Shown here one piece after another: positions 49,966-57,727 of a stretch of 64,000 nt of DNA. The notes below the pieces were generated by a model. That model was given only the letters and a program-made list of their open reading frames with translations. It made no database searches and was not told the DNA's origin. This DNA is from Paraburkholderia hiiakae (lineage in GTDB: Bacteria; Pseudomonadota; Gammaproteobacteria; Burkholderiales; Burkholderiaceae). Position 1 is the first letter of the stretch. Each line of letters starts with the position of its first letter. The position numbers and the translations under genes were made by a program. The stretch spans positions 186,001-250,000 of the forward strand of contig NZ_CAJHCQ010000007.1 of NCBI RefSeq assembly GCF_904848665.1, written 5' to 3'.

Positions 49966-51249
49966 ATGTCTACGCCTACGTCCCCGTCTTCCGCCGCGCC
50001 GGCACCCGCGCCGCGCGCGCCGATGCTCTCCACCGCCGACGCCCTTGCCACGCTGCTTGCCGCGGCGAAGTCGCTCGCCGGCACCGAAACGATCTCGACG
50101 TTCGACGCGCTGAACCGCGTGCTCGCCGCAGATGTTGTCTCGCCGCTCGACGTGCCGCCGATGAATACGAGCGCAATGGACGGTTACGCGGTGCGCGTGG
50201 CCGATCTCGCGCAAGGCAGCCGCCATCTGCCGGTTTCGCAGCGCATCCCCGCGGGCCACGCGCCACAGCCACTCGTGGCGGGCACGGCGGCGCGCATTTT
50301 CACGGGCGCGACGGTGCCGCCGGGCGCCGACGCCGTGGTGATGCAGGAGCAGACCGAGGCGGCGGAAGGCGCCGTCACCTTCCTGCACACGCCCAAGGTG
50401 GGCGAATGGATCACGGCGCAGGGCGCGGACATCCGCAAGGACACGGTCATCCTGCCGGCGGGTACGCGACTCACTCCAGCGGCGCTCGGGCTCGCGGCAT
50501 CGGTGGGCTGTGCTGCGCTCACTGTCGTGCGCCGCGTGAAGGTCGCGGTGTTTTTCACCGGCGACGAGCTGACGATGCCGGGCGAGCCGCTCAAGCCCGG
50601 CGCGATCTACAACTCGAACCGCTTCACGCTCACGGGCCTCTTGCGCAACCTCGGCTGCGAAGTCACCGACTACGGCATCGTGCCGGACCAGCTCGAGCTC
50701 ACGCGCGCGACGCTGCGCGAGGCAGCCGCCGCTCACGATCTCATCCTCACCTCGGGCGGCGTCTCGGTGGGCGAGGAGGATCACGTGCGGCCCGCTGTGG
50801 AAGCCGAAGGCCGCATCAACCTGTGGCAGATCGCCATGAAGCCGGGCAAGCCACTCGCGTTCGGTGCGGTGCGTCGAGCGCAAGGGGCAACGGATGCGCA
50901 AGGGGGCGAGGCGTTCTTTATCGGGCTGCCGGGCAACCCGGTTTCGAGTTTCGTCACCTTCCTGCTGTTCGTGCGTCCGTTCCTGTTGCGTCTCGCGGGC
51001 GCGACGCACGTGAGCCCGCGCGCGCTCTCGCTGCGCGCCGACTTCACCCAGACGAAGAGCGACCGCCGCAACGAGTTCTTGCGCGCGCGCGTCAACCCGG
51101 CTGGCGGTCTCGACCTGTTCTCGAACCAGAGTTCGGCAGTGCTCACGTCCACGGTCTGGGGCGACGGCCTCATCGACAATCCGCCCAATCATGCGATCAG
51201 CGCAGGCGAGACCGTGAGCTTCATTCCGTTCACCGAATTGCTGTACTGA
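49966..51249 (+). CDS. moeA: Molybdopterin molybdenumtransferase MoeA
   Basis: The 427-residue enzyme inserts molybdate into adenylylated molybdopterin. The family segments are PPMNTSAMDGYAVRVADL, ARIFTGATVPPGADAVVMQE, FFTGDELTMPGEPLKPGAIY and LTSGGVSVGEEDHV. A Ser/Thr/Ala/Pro-rich N-terminal extension of about 20 residues precedes the core. It is the first of three cofactor genes, followed by moaD and moaE at short distance. Confidence 0.96.
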   Translation: MSTPTSPSSAAPAPAPRAPMLSTADALATLLAAAKSLAGTETISTFDALNRVLAADVVSPLDVPPMNTSAMDGYAVRVADLAQGSRHLPVSQRIPAGHAPQPLVAGTAARIFTGATVPPGADAVVMQEQTEAAEGAVTFLHTPKVGEWITAQGADIRKDTVILPAGTRLTPAALGLAASVGCAALTVVRRVKVAVFFTGDELTMPGEPLKPGAIYNSNRFTLTGLLRNLGCEVTDYGIVPDQLELTRATLREAAAAHDLILTSGGVSVGEEDHVRPAVEAEGRINLWQIAMKPGKPLAFGAVRRAQGATDAQGGEAFFIGLPGNPVSSFVTFLLFVRPFLLRLAGATHVSPRALSLRADFTQTKSDRRNEFLRARVNPAGGLDLFSNQSSAVLTSTVWGDGLIDNPPNHAISAGETVSFIPFTELLY

Positions 51250-51262
51250 AAAGCCTCAACCG

Positions 51263-51520
51263 ATGAAGATCCAGCTGAAATTTTTTGCGAGTGTGCGCGA
51301 GGCGTTGGGCGTCGCGGACGAAACGGTCACGCTGCCTGATGGCATCGTGACGGTCGGTGACGTGCGCGGCTGGCTGCGTGCGCGTGGCGGCGTGTGGGCC
51401 GAGACGCTGGCGGAGGGCCGCGCGCTGCGCATGGCCTGCAATCACGTGATGACCGACCCGCGCACGCGCATCACCGAGGGCTGCGAAGTCGCGTTTTTCC
51501 CGCCTGTGACAGGCGGCTGA
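51263..51520 (+). CDS. moaD: Molybdopterin synthase small subunit MoaD
   Basis: The 85-residue ubiquitin-like protein starts MKIQLKFFASVREALGVADE and ends in the Gly-Gly (FFPPVTGG) that is thiocarboxylated to donate sulfur. It pairs with MoaE, whose gene follows after 19 bases. It starts 13 bases after moeA. Confidence 0.95.
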   Translation: MKIQLKFFASVREALGVADETVTLPDGIVTVGDVRGWLRARGGVWAETLAEGRALRMACNHVMTDPRTRITEGCEVAFFPPVTGG

Positions 51521-51539
51521 GCGCGACAGGAGACTCACG

Positions 51540-52022
51540 ATGCCCGTGCGCGTACAAACGGAAGATTTCGACCTCACCACCGAGGTTGGGCAACTGCGCG
51601 CGCGCAATCCAGCGATCGGCGCGGTGGCGTGCTTCGTCGGCACGGTGCGCGACCTGAACGACGGCAGCACGATCGCCTCGCTCGAACTCGAGCACTATCC
51701 CGGCATGACCGAGAAGGCGCTGGAGGCGATTGTCGAGGAGGCGCAGCGGCGCTGGGCGGGCATCGAGGTGCTGATCGTGCACAGGGTGGGCAAGCTCGCG
51801 CCGCTCGACCAGATCGTGCTCGTCGCAACGACTTCGAAGCATCGCGGCGACGCCTTCGCGTCCTGCGAGTTCGTGATGGACTACCTCAAGACCGAGGCGC
51901 CGTTCTGGAAGAAGGAAGAGACGGCGCAGGGCGCGCGCTGGGTCGACGCACGCGAGAGTGACGATACGGCGCTAGCGCGCTGGGGCGTGGCGTCGGGGAA
52001 TGCTTCGCGGGAATCCACCTAG
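51540..52022 (+). CDS. moaE: Molybdopterin synthase catalytic subunit MoaE
   Basis: The 160-residue protein has the family signature GAVACFVGTVRDLNDGS and the catalytic Lys/Arg region VATTSKHRGDAFASCEFVMD. The KTEAPFWKKEE segment contacts MoaD. It converts cyclic pyranopterin monophosphate to molybdopterin. AGGAGA lies just before the ATG. Confidence 0.96.
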   Translation: MPVRVQTEDFDLTTEVGQLRARNPAIGAVACFVGTVRDLNDGSTIASLELEHYPGMTEKALEAIVEEAQRRWAGIEVLIVHRVGKLAPLDQIVLVATTSKHRGDAFASCEFVMDYLKTEAPFWKKEETAQGARWVDARESDDTALARWGVASGNASREST

Positions 52023-52121
52023 GTGTTCGTCCTCAAGGGCAGGGGGAGATCAGACCCCGCCACCACATCCCTCTAACGCAACTAACTGCCCAATCCAGCC
52101 TCTCGCTGAAAGCAGACACGC

Positions 52122-52682
52122 TTACTCTGCCGGCGCGTTCTCGGCGACATCCATCTGGCGGCCAACAAAACGGGCCGGAAACCGCTCGCCGGTCGGCCGT
52201 GTGGGCAAGTCATGGCCGTGCCCGGCGGGGCGCCTGCGCGGCGCTACGCGATCGAGGATCGCCTGCTGCTCGGGCGGAATCGTGTAGTCCCAGCCAAAGC
52301 GGCTCAGTTGCAGACTTTGCGCAATGCGCAGCGCGGGCTCCATGAACTGCACCGCCGCCGCGGGCGCGTAGCGAGCCTGAACGGTATCGAGGAAGAGATA
52401 GAGCCAGCGGCTGAAATGCTGCGGCTCGACGCCCGGCACCGGGTCGTGCGCGTGCTGCACATTGCCGCGGTAGGTCTTGGTGCCGAGCACGAGGCTCGAC
52501 CAGAAGCGGCACATCTTCGGCAAATGTTCGTCCCAACGTCCGGCCAGCACGCCGTCGAACACCGGGCCGAGCAGGGCGTCTTCGCGCACGCGGTCGTAGA
52601 ACGCGTAGACCAGTTCGCGGATGTTCTCTTCGGTTGGCTGGGGGCGCAGGGCGCCAGAGGGGCTGGTGTCGGGGCGAGTCAT
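52122..52682 (-). CDS. Group III truncated hemoglobin
   Basis: The product is 186 residues from the ATG at 52682. The short globin fold runs from about 20 to 150 (YAFYDRVREDALLGPVFDGV, MCRFWSSLVLGTKTYRG, then the proximal His region EPQHFSRWLYLFLDTVQARY), in the order typical of TrHb3. The C-terminal ~35 residues are a Pro/Arg-rich tail. It is divergent from an NsrR-like regulator gene, so a role in nitric oxide or reactive nitrogen handling is likely. That role is an inference from family and position. Confidence 0.88.
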   Translation of the reverse strand: MTRPDTSPSGALRPQPTEENIRELVYAFYDRVREDALLGPVFDGVLAGRWDEHLPKMCRFWSSLVLGTKTYRGNVQHAHDPVPGVEPQHFSRWLYLFLDTVQARYAPAAAVQFMEPALRIAQSLQLSRFGWDYTIPPEQQAILDRVAPRRRPAGHGHDLPTRPTGERFPARFVGRQMDVAENAPAE

Positions 52683-52825
52683 TTGGGGCCTGGGTGATAC
52701 CTGGAGTGCGTGGAGTGTAGCGGGCGGCTGCGCGCCGGTACGCTGCGGCCGTGAGTCGCATGGACGCTGCCAGGCACTGCGAAGTGACCATCGAAGGAAT
52801 AATGATAGCCAGTCCGGGCAAAACC

Positions 52826-52852
52826 TGCATGCTAACTGCATGTTATTGTATG
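52826..52852. promoter_or_regulatory. Helically phased TGCATG-type direct repeats
   Basis: TGCATG at 52826, TGCATG at 52837 and TGTATG at 52847 lie 11 and 10 bases apart, so all face the same side of the helix. They occupy the gap between the divergent globin and nsrR-like genes, about 40 bases before nsrR. NsrR half-sites contain ATGCAT-like cores, so these may be its operators. Confidence 0.45.
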
Positions 52853-52891
52853 GGTTCTGTCACCCGCATCGCCCCTGTCATTGCCACCGCC

Positions 52892-53392
52892 ATGAGACTG
52901 ACCGACTACACCGACTACTCGTTACGCGTGATGCTGTATCTCGCGCTGCGTCGCGACGGCCTGGCCACGATCCAGGAGATATCGGACGCCTACGGCGTGT
53001 CGAAGAATCATCTGATGAAAGTGGTGCAGCGCCTCGGTGAGCTTGGCTGGGTCGATACCATTCGCGGGCGCAACGGCGGCTTGCGGCTCGCGCCGGCTTC
53101 ACTCGATCTGACAGTTGGCGCGGTCGTGCGTGAGACCGAGAGCGATTTCTCACTGGTCGGCTGCTTTCCGGACGAACATGGCGAGCGGCGTAGCTGCGTC
53201 ATCGAGCCGCAGTGCCGGCTCAAACACGCGCTGGCGGCGGCGCGCGACGCGTTTCTCGCGGAACTCGACTGTCACACGATCGGCGAACTGGCGCAGCCGG
53301 CCGACGAACTGACCGGGCTACTTGGCCTCTCGCCGATCCAGTTCATGCCGCGTGTGCAAGCGCCTCGCCCCGCGTCTTCGCGAGAGCATTGA
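52892..53392 (+). CDS. nsrR: NsrR-like Rrf2 family iron-sulfur regulator
   Basis: The product is 166 residues from the ATG at 52892 (MRLTDYTDYSLRVMLYLALR), the classical NsrR start. The winged helix contains TIQEISDAYGVSKNHLMKVV and GRNGGLRLA. Three Cys at about residues 90-107 (VGCFPDEHGERRSCVIEPQC, spacings of 10 and 5) match the NsrR cluster ligands. It senses nitric oxide through a [Fe-S] cluster and represses NO-detoxifying genes. The divergent globin gene is the likely target. Confidence 0.9.
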   Translation: MRLTDYTDYSLRVMLYLALRRDGLATIQEISDAYGVSKNHLMKVVQRLGELGWVDTIRGRNGGLRLAPASLDLTVGAVVRETESDFSLVGCFPDEHGERRSCVIEPQCRLKHALAAARDAFLAELDCHTIGELAQPADELTGLLGLSPIQFMPRVQAPRPASSREH

Positions 53393-53582
53393 GGGGCGCG
53401 TCAGCGTCCCGGCTTCACACACCTTTCTTCGCTTCAGAGCGGCACCGCTCAGCAGGGGCGCTCTGCCTCGCACGTCCCCGCCGCCTCCCATTCTTCCCCC
53501 GTTTTCTCGCCCTCGGCAAGGGTTGCCGACGGCCGCTGCCCGCGCTTGAATCCCAAAAATCGGAAAAAATGACGCCAGAGCG

Positions 53583-53610
53583 CTTGAAACCGGCGCGTCC
53601 CCCCTCAAAT
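53583..53610 (+). promoter_or_regulatory. Candidate sigma-32 (heat shock) promoter of clpB
   Basis: CTTGAAA at 53583-53589 and CCCC-TCAAAT at 53601-53610 are separated by 11 bases, close to the heat-shock consensus CTTGAAA-N11-16-CCCCATNT. It lies about 40 bases upstream of clpB. The -10 matches only partly. Confidence 0.5.
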
Positions 53611-53647
53611 TTGGTGACAGTCTAGAAATCTGGAGGTCTCGCATTAA

Positions 53648-56245
53648 ATGAGAATCGACAAACTCACCACCAAGTTCCAGGAAGCCATCGCCGACGCGCA
53701 AAGCCTCGCGGTTGGGCACGATAACCAGTACATCGAACCCGTCCACCTGCTGGCTGCGCTCGTCGCGCAGCAGGACGGCTCCGCGCGCTCGCTCATGTCG
53801 CGCGCGGGCGTGCAGGTGCAGGCGCTGCAGAACACGCTGAACGACGCGATCAACCGTTTGCCGCAGGTGCAGCGCACCGACGGCAACGTGCAGATCGGCC
53901 GCGAACTCACGGGTCTGCTCAATCAGGCCGACAAGGAAGCGCAAAAGCTCAACGACACGTATATCGCGAGCGAGATGTTCCTGCTCGCCGTTTCCGAGGA
54001 CAAGGGCGAAGCGGGTCGTCTCGCGCGCCAGCATGGTTTGACGCGCAAGGCGCTCGAAGCCGCGATCGTCGCGGTGCGCGGCGGCGCGCAGGTGCACAGC
54101 CAGGACGCCGAGAGCCAGCGTGAAGCGCTCAAGAAGTACACCGTCGACCTGACCGAGCGCGCGCGTGCGGGCAAACTCGACCCCGTGATCGGCCGCGACG
54201 ACGAAATCCGCCGCTCGATCCAGATCCTGCAACGGCGCACCAAGAACAATCCGGTGCTGATCGGCGAGCCGGGCGTGGGCAAGACGGCTATCGTCGAGGG
54301 CCTCGCGCAGCGCATCGTCAACGGCGAAGTGCCCGAGACGCTCAAGGGCAAGCGCGTGCTCTCGCTCGACATGGCCGCGCTGCTCGCGGGCGCGAAGTAT
54401 CGCGGCGAGTTCGAGGAGCGCCTGAAGGCCGTGCTCAACGACATCGCCAAGGACGAAGGTCAAACCATCGTCTTCATCGACGAAATCCACACGATGGTCG
54501 GCGCGGGCAAGGCCGAAGGCGCAATGGATGCGGGCAACATGCTCAAGCCGGCGCTTTCTCGCGGCGAGCTGCATTGCATTGGCGCGACGACGCTCGACGA
54601 ATATCGCAAGTACATCGAAAAGGATGCCGCGCTCGAGCGCCGCTTCCAGAAGGTGCTGGTGGATGAACCGTCGGTCGAGGCGACCATCGCGATCCTGCGC
54701 GGCCTGAAGGAGAAGTACGAGCTGCACCACGGCGTGGAAATCACCGACCCGGCGATCGTCGCCGCGGCGGAACTGTCGCATCGGTACATTACCGACCGCT
54801 TCCTGCCGGACAAGGCCATCGACCTGATCGACGAAGCCGCTTCGAAGATCAAGATGGAAATCGATTCGAAGCCGGAAGCCATGGACAAGCTCGATCGCCG
54901 TTTGATTCAGTTGAAGATCGAGCGCGAGGCCGTCAAGAAGGAGAAGGACGAAGCGTCGCAAAAGCGTCTGCAGCTGATCGAGGAAGAGATCGATCGCCTG
55001 AGCCTCGAATATAAGGACCTCGAAGAGATCTGGACCACCGAGAAGGCCGCAGTGCAGGGTGGCGCGCAGATCAAGGAAGAGATCGACCGCGTGCGCGCGG
55101 AAATCAATCGCTTCCAGCGCGAAGGCAAGCTCGAGAAGGTCGCGGAATTGCAGTACGGCAAGCTGCCGGAACTCGAGGCGCAGCTCAAGCAGGTGACGCT
55201 CGCCGAGGCGAACGAGCAGAACAATCCCACGCGTTTGCGCTTGCTGCGTACGCTCGTGGGCGCCGAGGAAATCGCAGAAGTCGTGTCGCGTTCGACCGGC
55301 ATTCCAGTGTCGCGCATGATGCAGGGCGAACGCGAAAAGCTGCTCCAGATCGAAGAAAAGCTGCACGAGCGCGTAGTGGGCCAGGACGAGGCCATTACCG
55401 CCGTTGCCGATGCGATCCGCCGCTCGCGCGCTGGTCTTTCGGACCCGAACCGGCCGTATGGCTCGTTCCTGTTCCTCGGGCCGACGGGTGTGGGCAAGAC
55501 CGAGTTGTGCAAGGCGCTGGCGGGCTTCCTGTTCGATTCGGAGGATCACCTCATCCGCATCGACATGAGCGAGTTCATGGAGAAGCACAGCGTGGCGCGT
55601 CTGATCGGCGCGCCGCCGGGATACGTGGGCTATGAAGAGGGCGGCTATCTGACTGAGGCCGTGCGTCGCAAGCCGTATAGCGTGATCCTGCTCGACGAAG
55701 TCGAAAAGGCGCACCCGGACGTGTTCAACGTGCTGTTGCAGGTGCTCGACGACGGTCGCATGACCGACGGCCAGGGCCGCACCGTCGACTTCAAGAATAC
55801 GGTGATCGTGATGACGTCCAACCTCGGTTCGCACCTCATCCAGGCGATGGTCGGCGAGCCGCAGGAAGCGGTGAAGGACGCCGTGTGGAATGAGGTGAAG
55901 CAACAGTTCCGCCCCGAGTTCCTGAACCGGATCGACGAGGTCGTGGTGTTCCATGCACTCGATCGCTCGAATATCGAGTCGATTGCGAAGATCCAGTTGC
56001 AGCGTCTGCGCGAGCGTCTGGAGAAGCTCGACATGGAGCTGATGGTGTCGGACGACGCGCTGGGTCAGATCGCCAAGGTCGGTTACGACCCGCTGTTTGG
56101 GGCGCGGCCGCTCAAGCGGGCGATTCAGCAGGAGATCGAGAACCCGGTCGCCAAGCTGATACTCGCGGGCAAGTTCGGACCGAAGGATGTGATTCCGGTC
56201 GGCGTGCACGACGGGAAGTTCGTGTTCGAGCGCGTGGTGCACTAA
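53648..56245 (+). CDS. clpB: ATP-dependent disaggregase ClpB
   Basis: The 865-residue protein has an N-terminal Clp repeat domain (LTTKFQEAIADAQSLAVGHD). The first AAA+ module has Walker A IGEPGVGKTAIVEG. A long coiled-coil middle domain spans about residues 400-520 (basic/acidic heptads with EEIDRLSLEYKDLEEIW). The second AAA+ module has GPTGVGKTELCKAL and the pore segment RLIGAPPGYVGYEEGGYLTE. It rescues aggregated proteins with DnaK. AGGTC and a heat-shock-like promoter precede it. Confidence 0.98.
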   Translation: MRIDKLTTKFQEAIADAQSLAVGHDNQYIEPVHLLAALVAQQDGSARSLMSRAGVQVQALQNTLNDAINRLPQVQRTDGNVQIGRELTGLLNQADKEAQKLNDTYIASEMFLLAVSEDKGEAGRLARQHGLTRKALEAAIVAVRGGAQVHSQDAESQREALKKYTVDLTERARAGKLDPVIGRDDEIRRSIQILQRRTKNNPVLIGEPGVGKTAIVEGLAQRIVNGEVPETLKGKRVLSLDMAALLAGAKYRGEFEERLKAVLNDIAKDEGQTIVFIDEIHTMVGAGKAEGAMDAGNMLKPALSRGELHCIGATTLDEYRKYIEKDAALERRFQKVLVDEPSVEATIAILRGLKEKYELHHGVEITDPAIVAAAELSHRYITDRFLPDKAIDLIDEAASKIKMEIDSKPEAMDKLDRRLIQLKIEREAVKKEKDEASQKRLQLIEEEIDRLSLEYKDLEEIWTTEKAAVQGGAQIKEEIDRVRAEINRFQREGKLEKVAELQYGKLPELEAQLKQVTLAEANEQNNPTRLRLLRTLVGAEEIAEVVSRSTGIPVSRMMQGEREKLLQIEEKLHERVVGQDEAITAVADAIRRSRAGLSDPNRPYGSFLFLGPTGVGKTELCKALAGFLFDSEDHLIRIDMSEFMEKHSVARLIGAPPGYVGYEEGGYLTEAVRRKPYSVILLDEVEKAHPDVFNVLLQVLDDGRMTDGQGRTVDFKNTVIVMTSNLGSHLIQAMVGEPQEAVKDAVWNEVKQQFRPEFLNRIDEVVVFHALDRSNIESIAKIQLQRLRERLEKLDMELMVSDDALGQIAKVGYDPLFGARPLKRAIQQEIENPVAKLILAGKFGPKDVIPVGVHDGKFVFERVVH

Positions 56246-56302
56246 GGCGCGTAGCGATACTCGGGTGAGGCGTGCGGGGTGAGGCGCGCGCCGAGCCGGA
56301 AC

Positions 56303-56338
56303 AAAAAGGGCAGCGGAGTGATCCGCTGCCCTTTTTTC
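56303..56338. terminator. Bidirectional terminator after clpB
   Basis: AAGGGCAGCGGA pairs perfectly with TCCGCTGCCCTT (12 bp, GTGA loop), with A-rich and T-rich flanks. It serves clpB and the converging DUF937 gene. Confidence 0.92.
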
Positions 56339-56369
56339 ATGCCTGCGATTTATGCCTGCGAAGCGTCGC

Positions 56370-56810
56370 TCAGGCCTGCTTGTTGCCGCCGCCAAACAGC
56401 GACGCAAGCCCGCCAAGCGTGCCGAGCACGCTCTCGGTGTTGATCTGGCCGCCTTGCGGCACTTCGCCGGTCGGGGTGGCCGCGTTGACCACGTGCGGCA
56501 GCACCTGGGCCAGCAGGCCGCTCACCTGGTCGGGCTGCATGCCGACCTTCTGGGCGAGGCCCGAGACGACGTCCGAGCCGAGCACGTTGTGTAGTTGATC
56601 CGCCGAAACAGGCTGATTCTCGCCGTTGCCGACCCACGACTGCACGACGTCGCCGAGGCCGCCTTGCTGGAACTTCTCGATGAGGCCATTCAGGCCGCCG
56701 GGCTGGTTGTTGACGAACTCCATCGCAGTGGCGAGGAGCTGGGCCTGGCCGCCGCCTTGCTGTTGCGACTGCGAACCGAGCAGGGAACCGAGGGTATCTA
56801 GCAGACTCAT
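56370..56810 (-). CDS. DUF937 (YidB-like) protein
   Basis: The product is 146 residues. It is rich in Gly, Gln, Asn and Leu, with the family pattern LLDTLGSLLGSQSQQQGGG, then FVNNQPGGLNGLIEKFQQGG and DQLHNVLGSDVVSGLAQKVG. YidB-like proteins of E. coli have no firmly known role. No signal peptide is seen. It stands alone, converging on clpB. Confidence 0.88.
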   Translation of the reverse strand: MSLLDTLGSLLGSQSQQQGGGQAQLLATAMEFVNNQPGGLNGLIEKFQQGGLGDVVQSWVGNGENQPVSADQLHNVLGSDVVSGLAQKVGMQPDQVSGLLAQVLPHVVNAATPTGEVPQGGQINTESVLGTLGGLASLFGGGNKQA

Positions 56811-56934
56811 GACGATCTCTCTGAGTGATGGCCGCGACGGGGGACGCGGCCGGTAAGTCGGACGGCGCGCGTTGGCGGCGGCCGCGTTTTCGAGGTCCGA
56901 CGCACGGCGTGCGCGCGCCGGACGATGGCGGCGA

Positions 56935-57510
56935 TTACGCGCCGGAAGCGGCCGCAGCGGAAGCGGCCTTGTCCTTCTTCGACTTCTTGGGCTTTTTCGC
57001 CTTCGTATCGGATGCCGAGGCCGGAGCCGCCGCCGCGGAGCCCGCGTCGGGTGCGCTAGCGGCCGAGGCCGCCTTGTCCTTCTTGCTCTTGTGCTTCGAC
57101 TTGCCCGCCGCCGTGTCCGAGGCGGCTTGCGCAGTGGCTGCGGCCGCCGGTGTCTGTGCCGTCATCGGATTGGCCGTGGTAGCAGCGGGGGCGACGCTCT
57201 TGCCGCTCTTCGCGCTAGCCGTTTTGCCCGCCGCCGGCGCCGAGGAGCCGTTGATCGTAAGCCCTGCCGCCTCGAGGTTCTGCACCGATTTCGGGCCAAT
57301 GCCCTTGACGCGGCTCACGAGGTCGTCGGCGTCCTTGAACGGGCCGTTCTTGGTGCGTTCGTCGATGATCGCCTTGGCGTGCACCGGGCCGATGCCCTTG
57401 ACCGATTCGAGCGCGGTTTCGTCGGCGGTGTTCACTTCCACGGCTGCGGCGAGCATGGCGGACAGCGACAGTCCGATTGCGAGGAACAGCATCAGCAGCT
57501 TCTTGAGCAT
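56935..57510 (-). CDS. Secreted helix-hairpin-helix protein (ComEA-like domain) with Lys/Ala repeats
   Basis: The 191-residue product has an N-terminal signal peptide (MLKKLLMLFLAIGLSLSAML). Two helix-hairpin-helix motifs follow (VEVNTADETALESVKGIGPV and DADDLVSRVKGIGPKSVQNL), as in the DNA-binding domain of ComEA. The C-terminal ~100 residues are Ala/Ser/Lys-rich, with the unit SKKDKAASAA present twice. It may bind DNA at the surface, but a competence role is only suggested by the domain. I chose the ATG at 57510, with GGAGT upstream. Confidence 0.85.
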   Translation of the reverse strand: MLKKLLMLFLAIGLSLSAMLAAAVEVNTADETALESVKGIGPVHAKAIIDERTKNGPFKDADDLVSRVKGIGPKSVQNLEAAGLTINGSSAPAAGKTASAKSGKSVAPAATTANPMTAQTPAAAATAQAASDTAAGKSKHKSKKDKAASAASAPDAGSAAAAPASASDTKAKKPKKSKKDKAASAAAASGA

Positions 57511-57727
57511 GGCAATCACTCCATTGAGGGCATTTCAGTTAGCCGGGAACGGACGACGCATCCAGCGGAGGGGCTGCGGTACAAGAATAGGCCAGATGGC
57601 GTATCCGTGGATCGCGAGCGCTCGATTTATACCGATCGATGTGTGGCAAGTAAATCGTCCCGCACAATATTTAATACTTCTGTGCATTTTGGCGACGCGA
57701 AACGCCGAGCTGTCAGTGCAACCCGAT

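Noticed and set aside
48244..51192. 982-codon open frame opposite hom, thrC and moeA
   Set aside because: It spans three well-identified genes and their gaps, with His/Arg-rich meaningless composition; an antisense shadow.
53318..56416. 1032-codon open frame on the minus strand opposite clpB
   Set aside because: Typical antisense artefact of GC-rich codons; clpB on the plus strand is certain and the antisense product has no family features.
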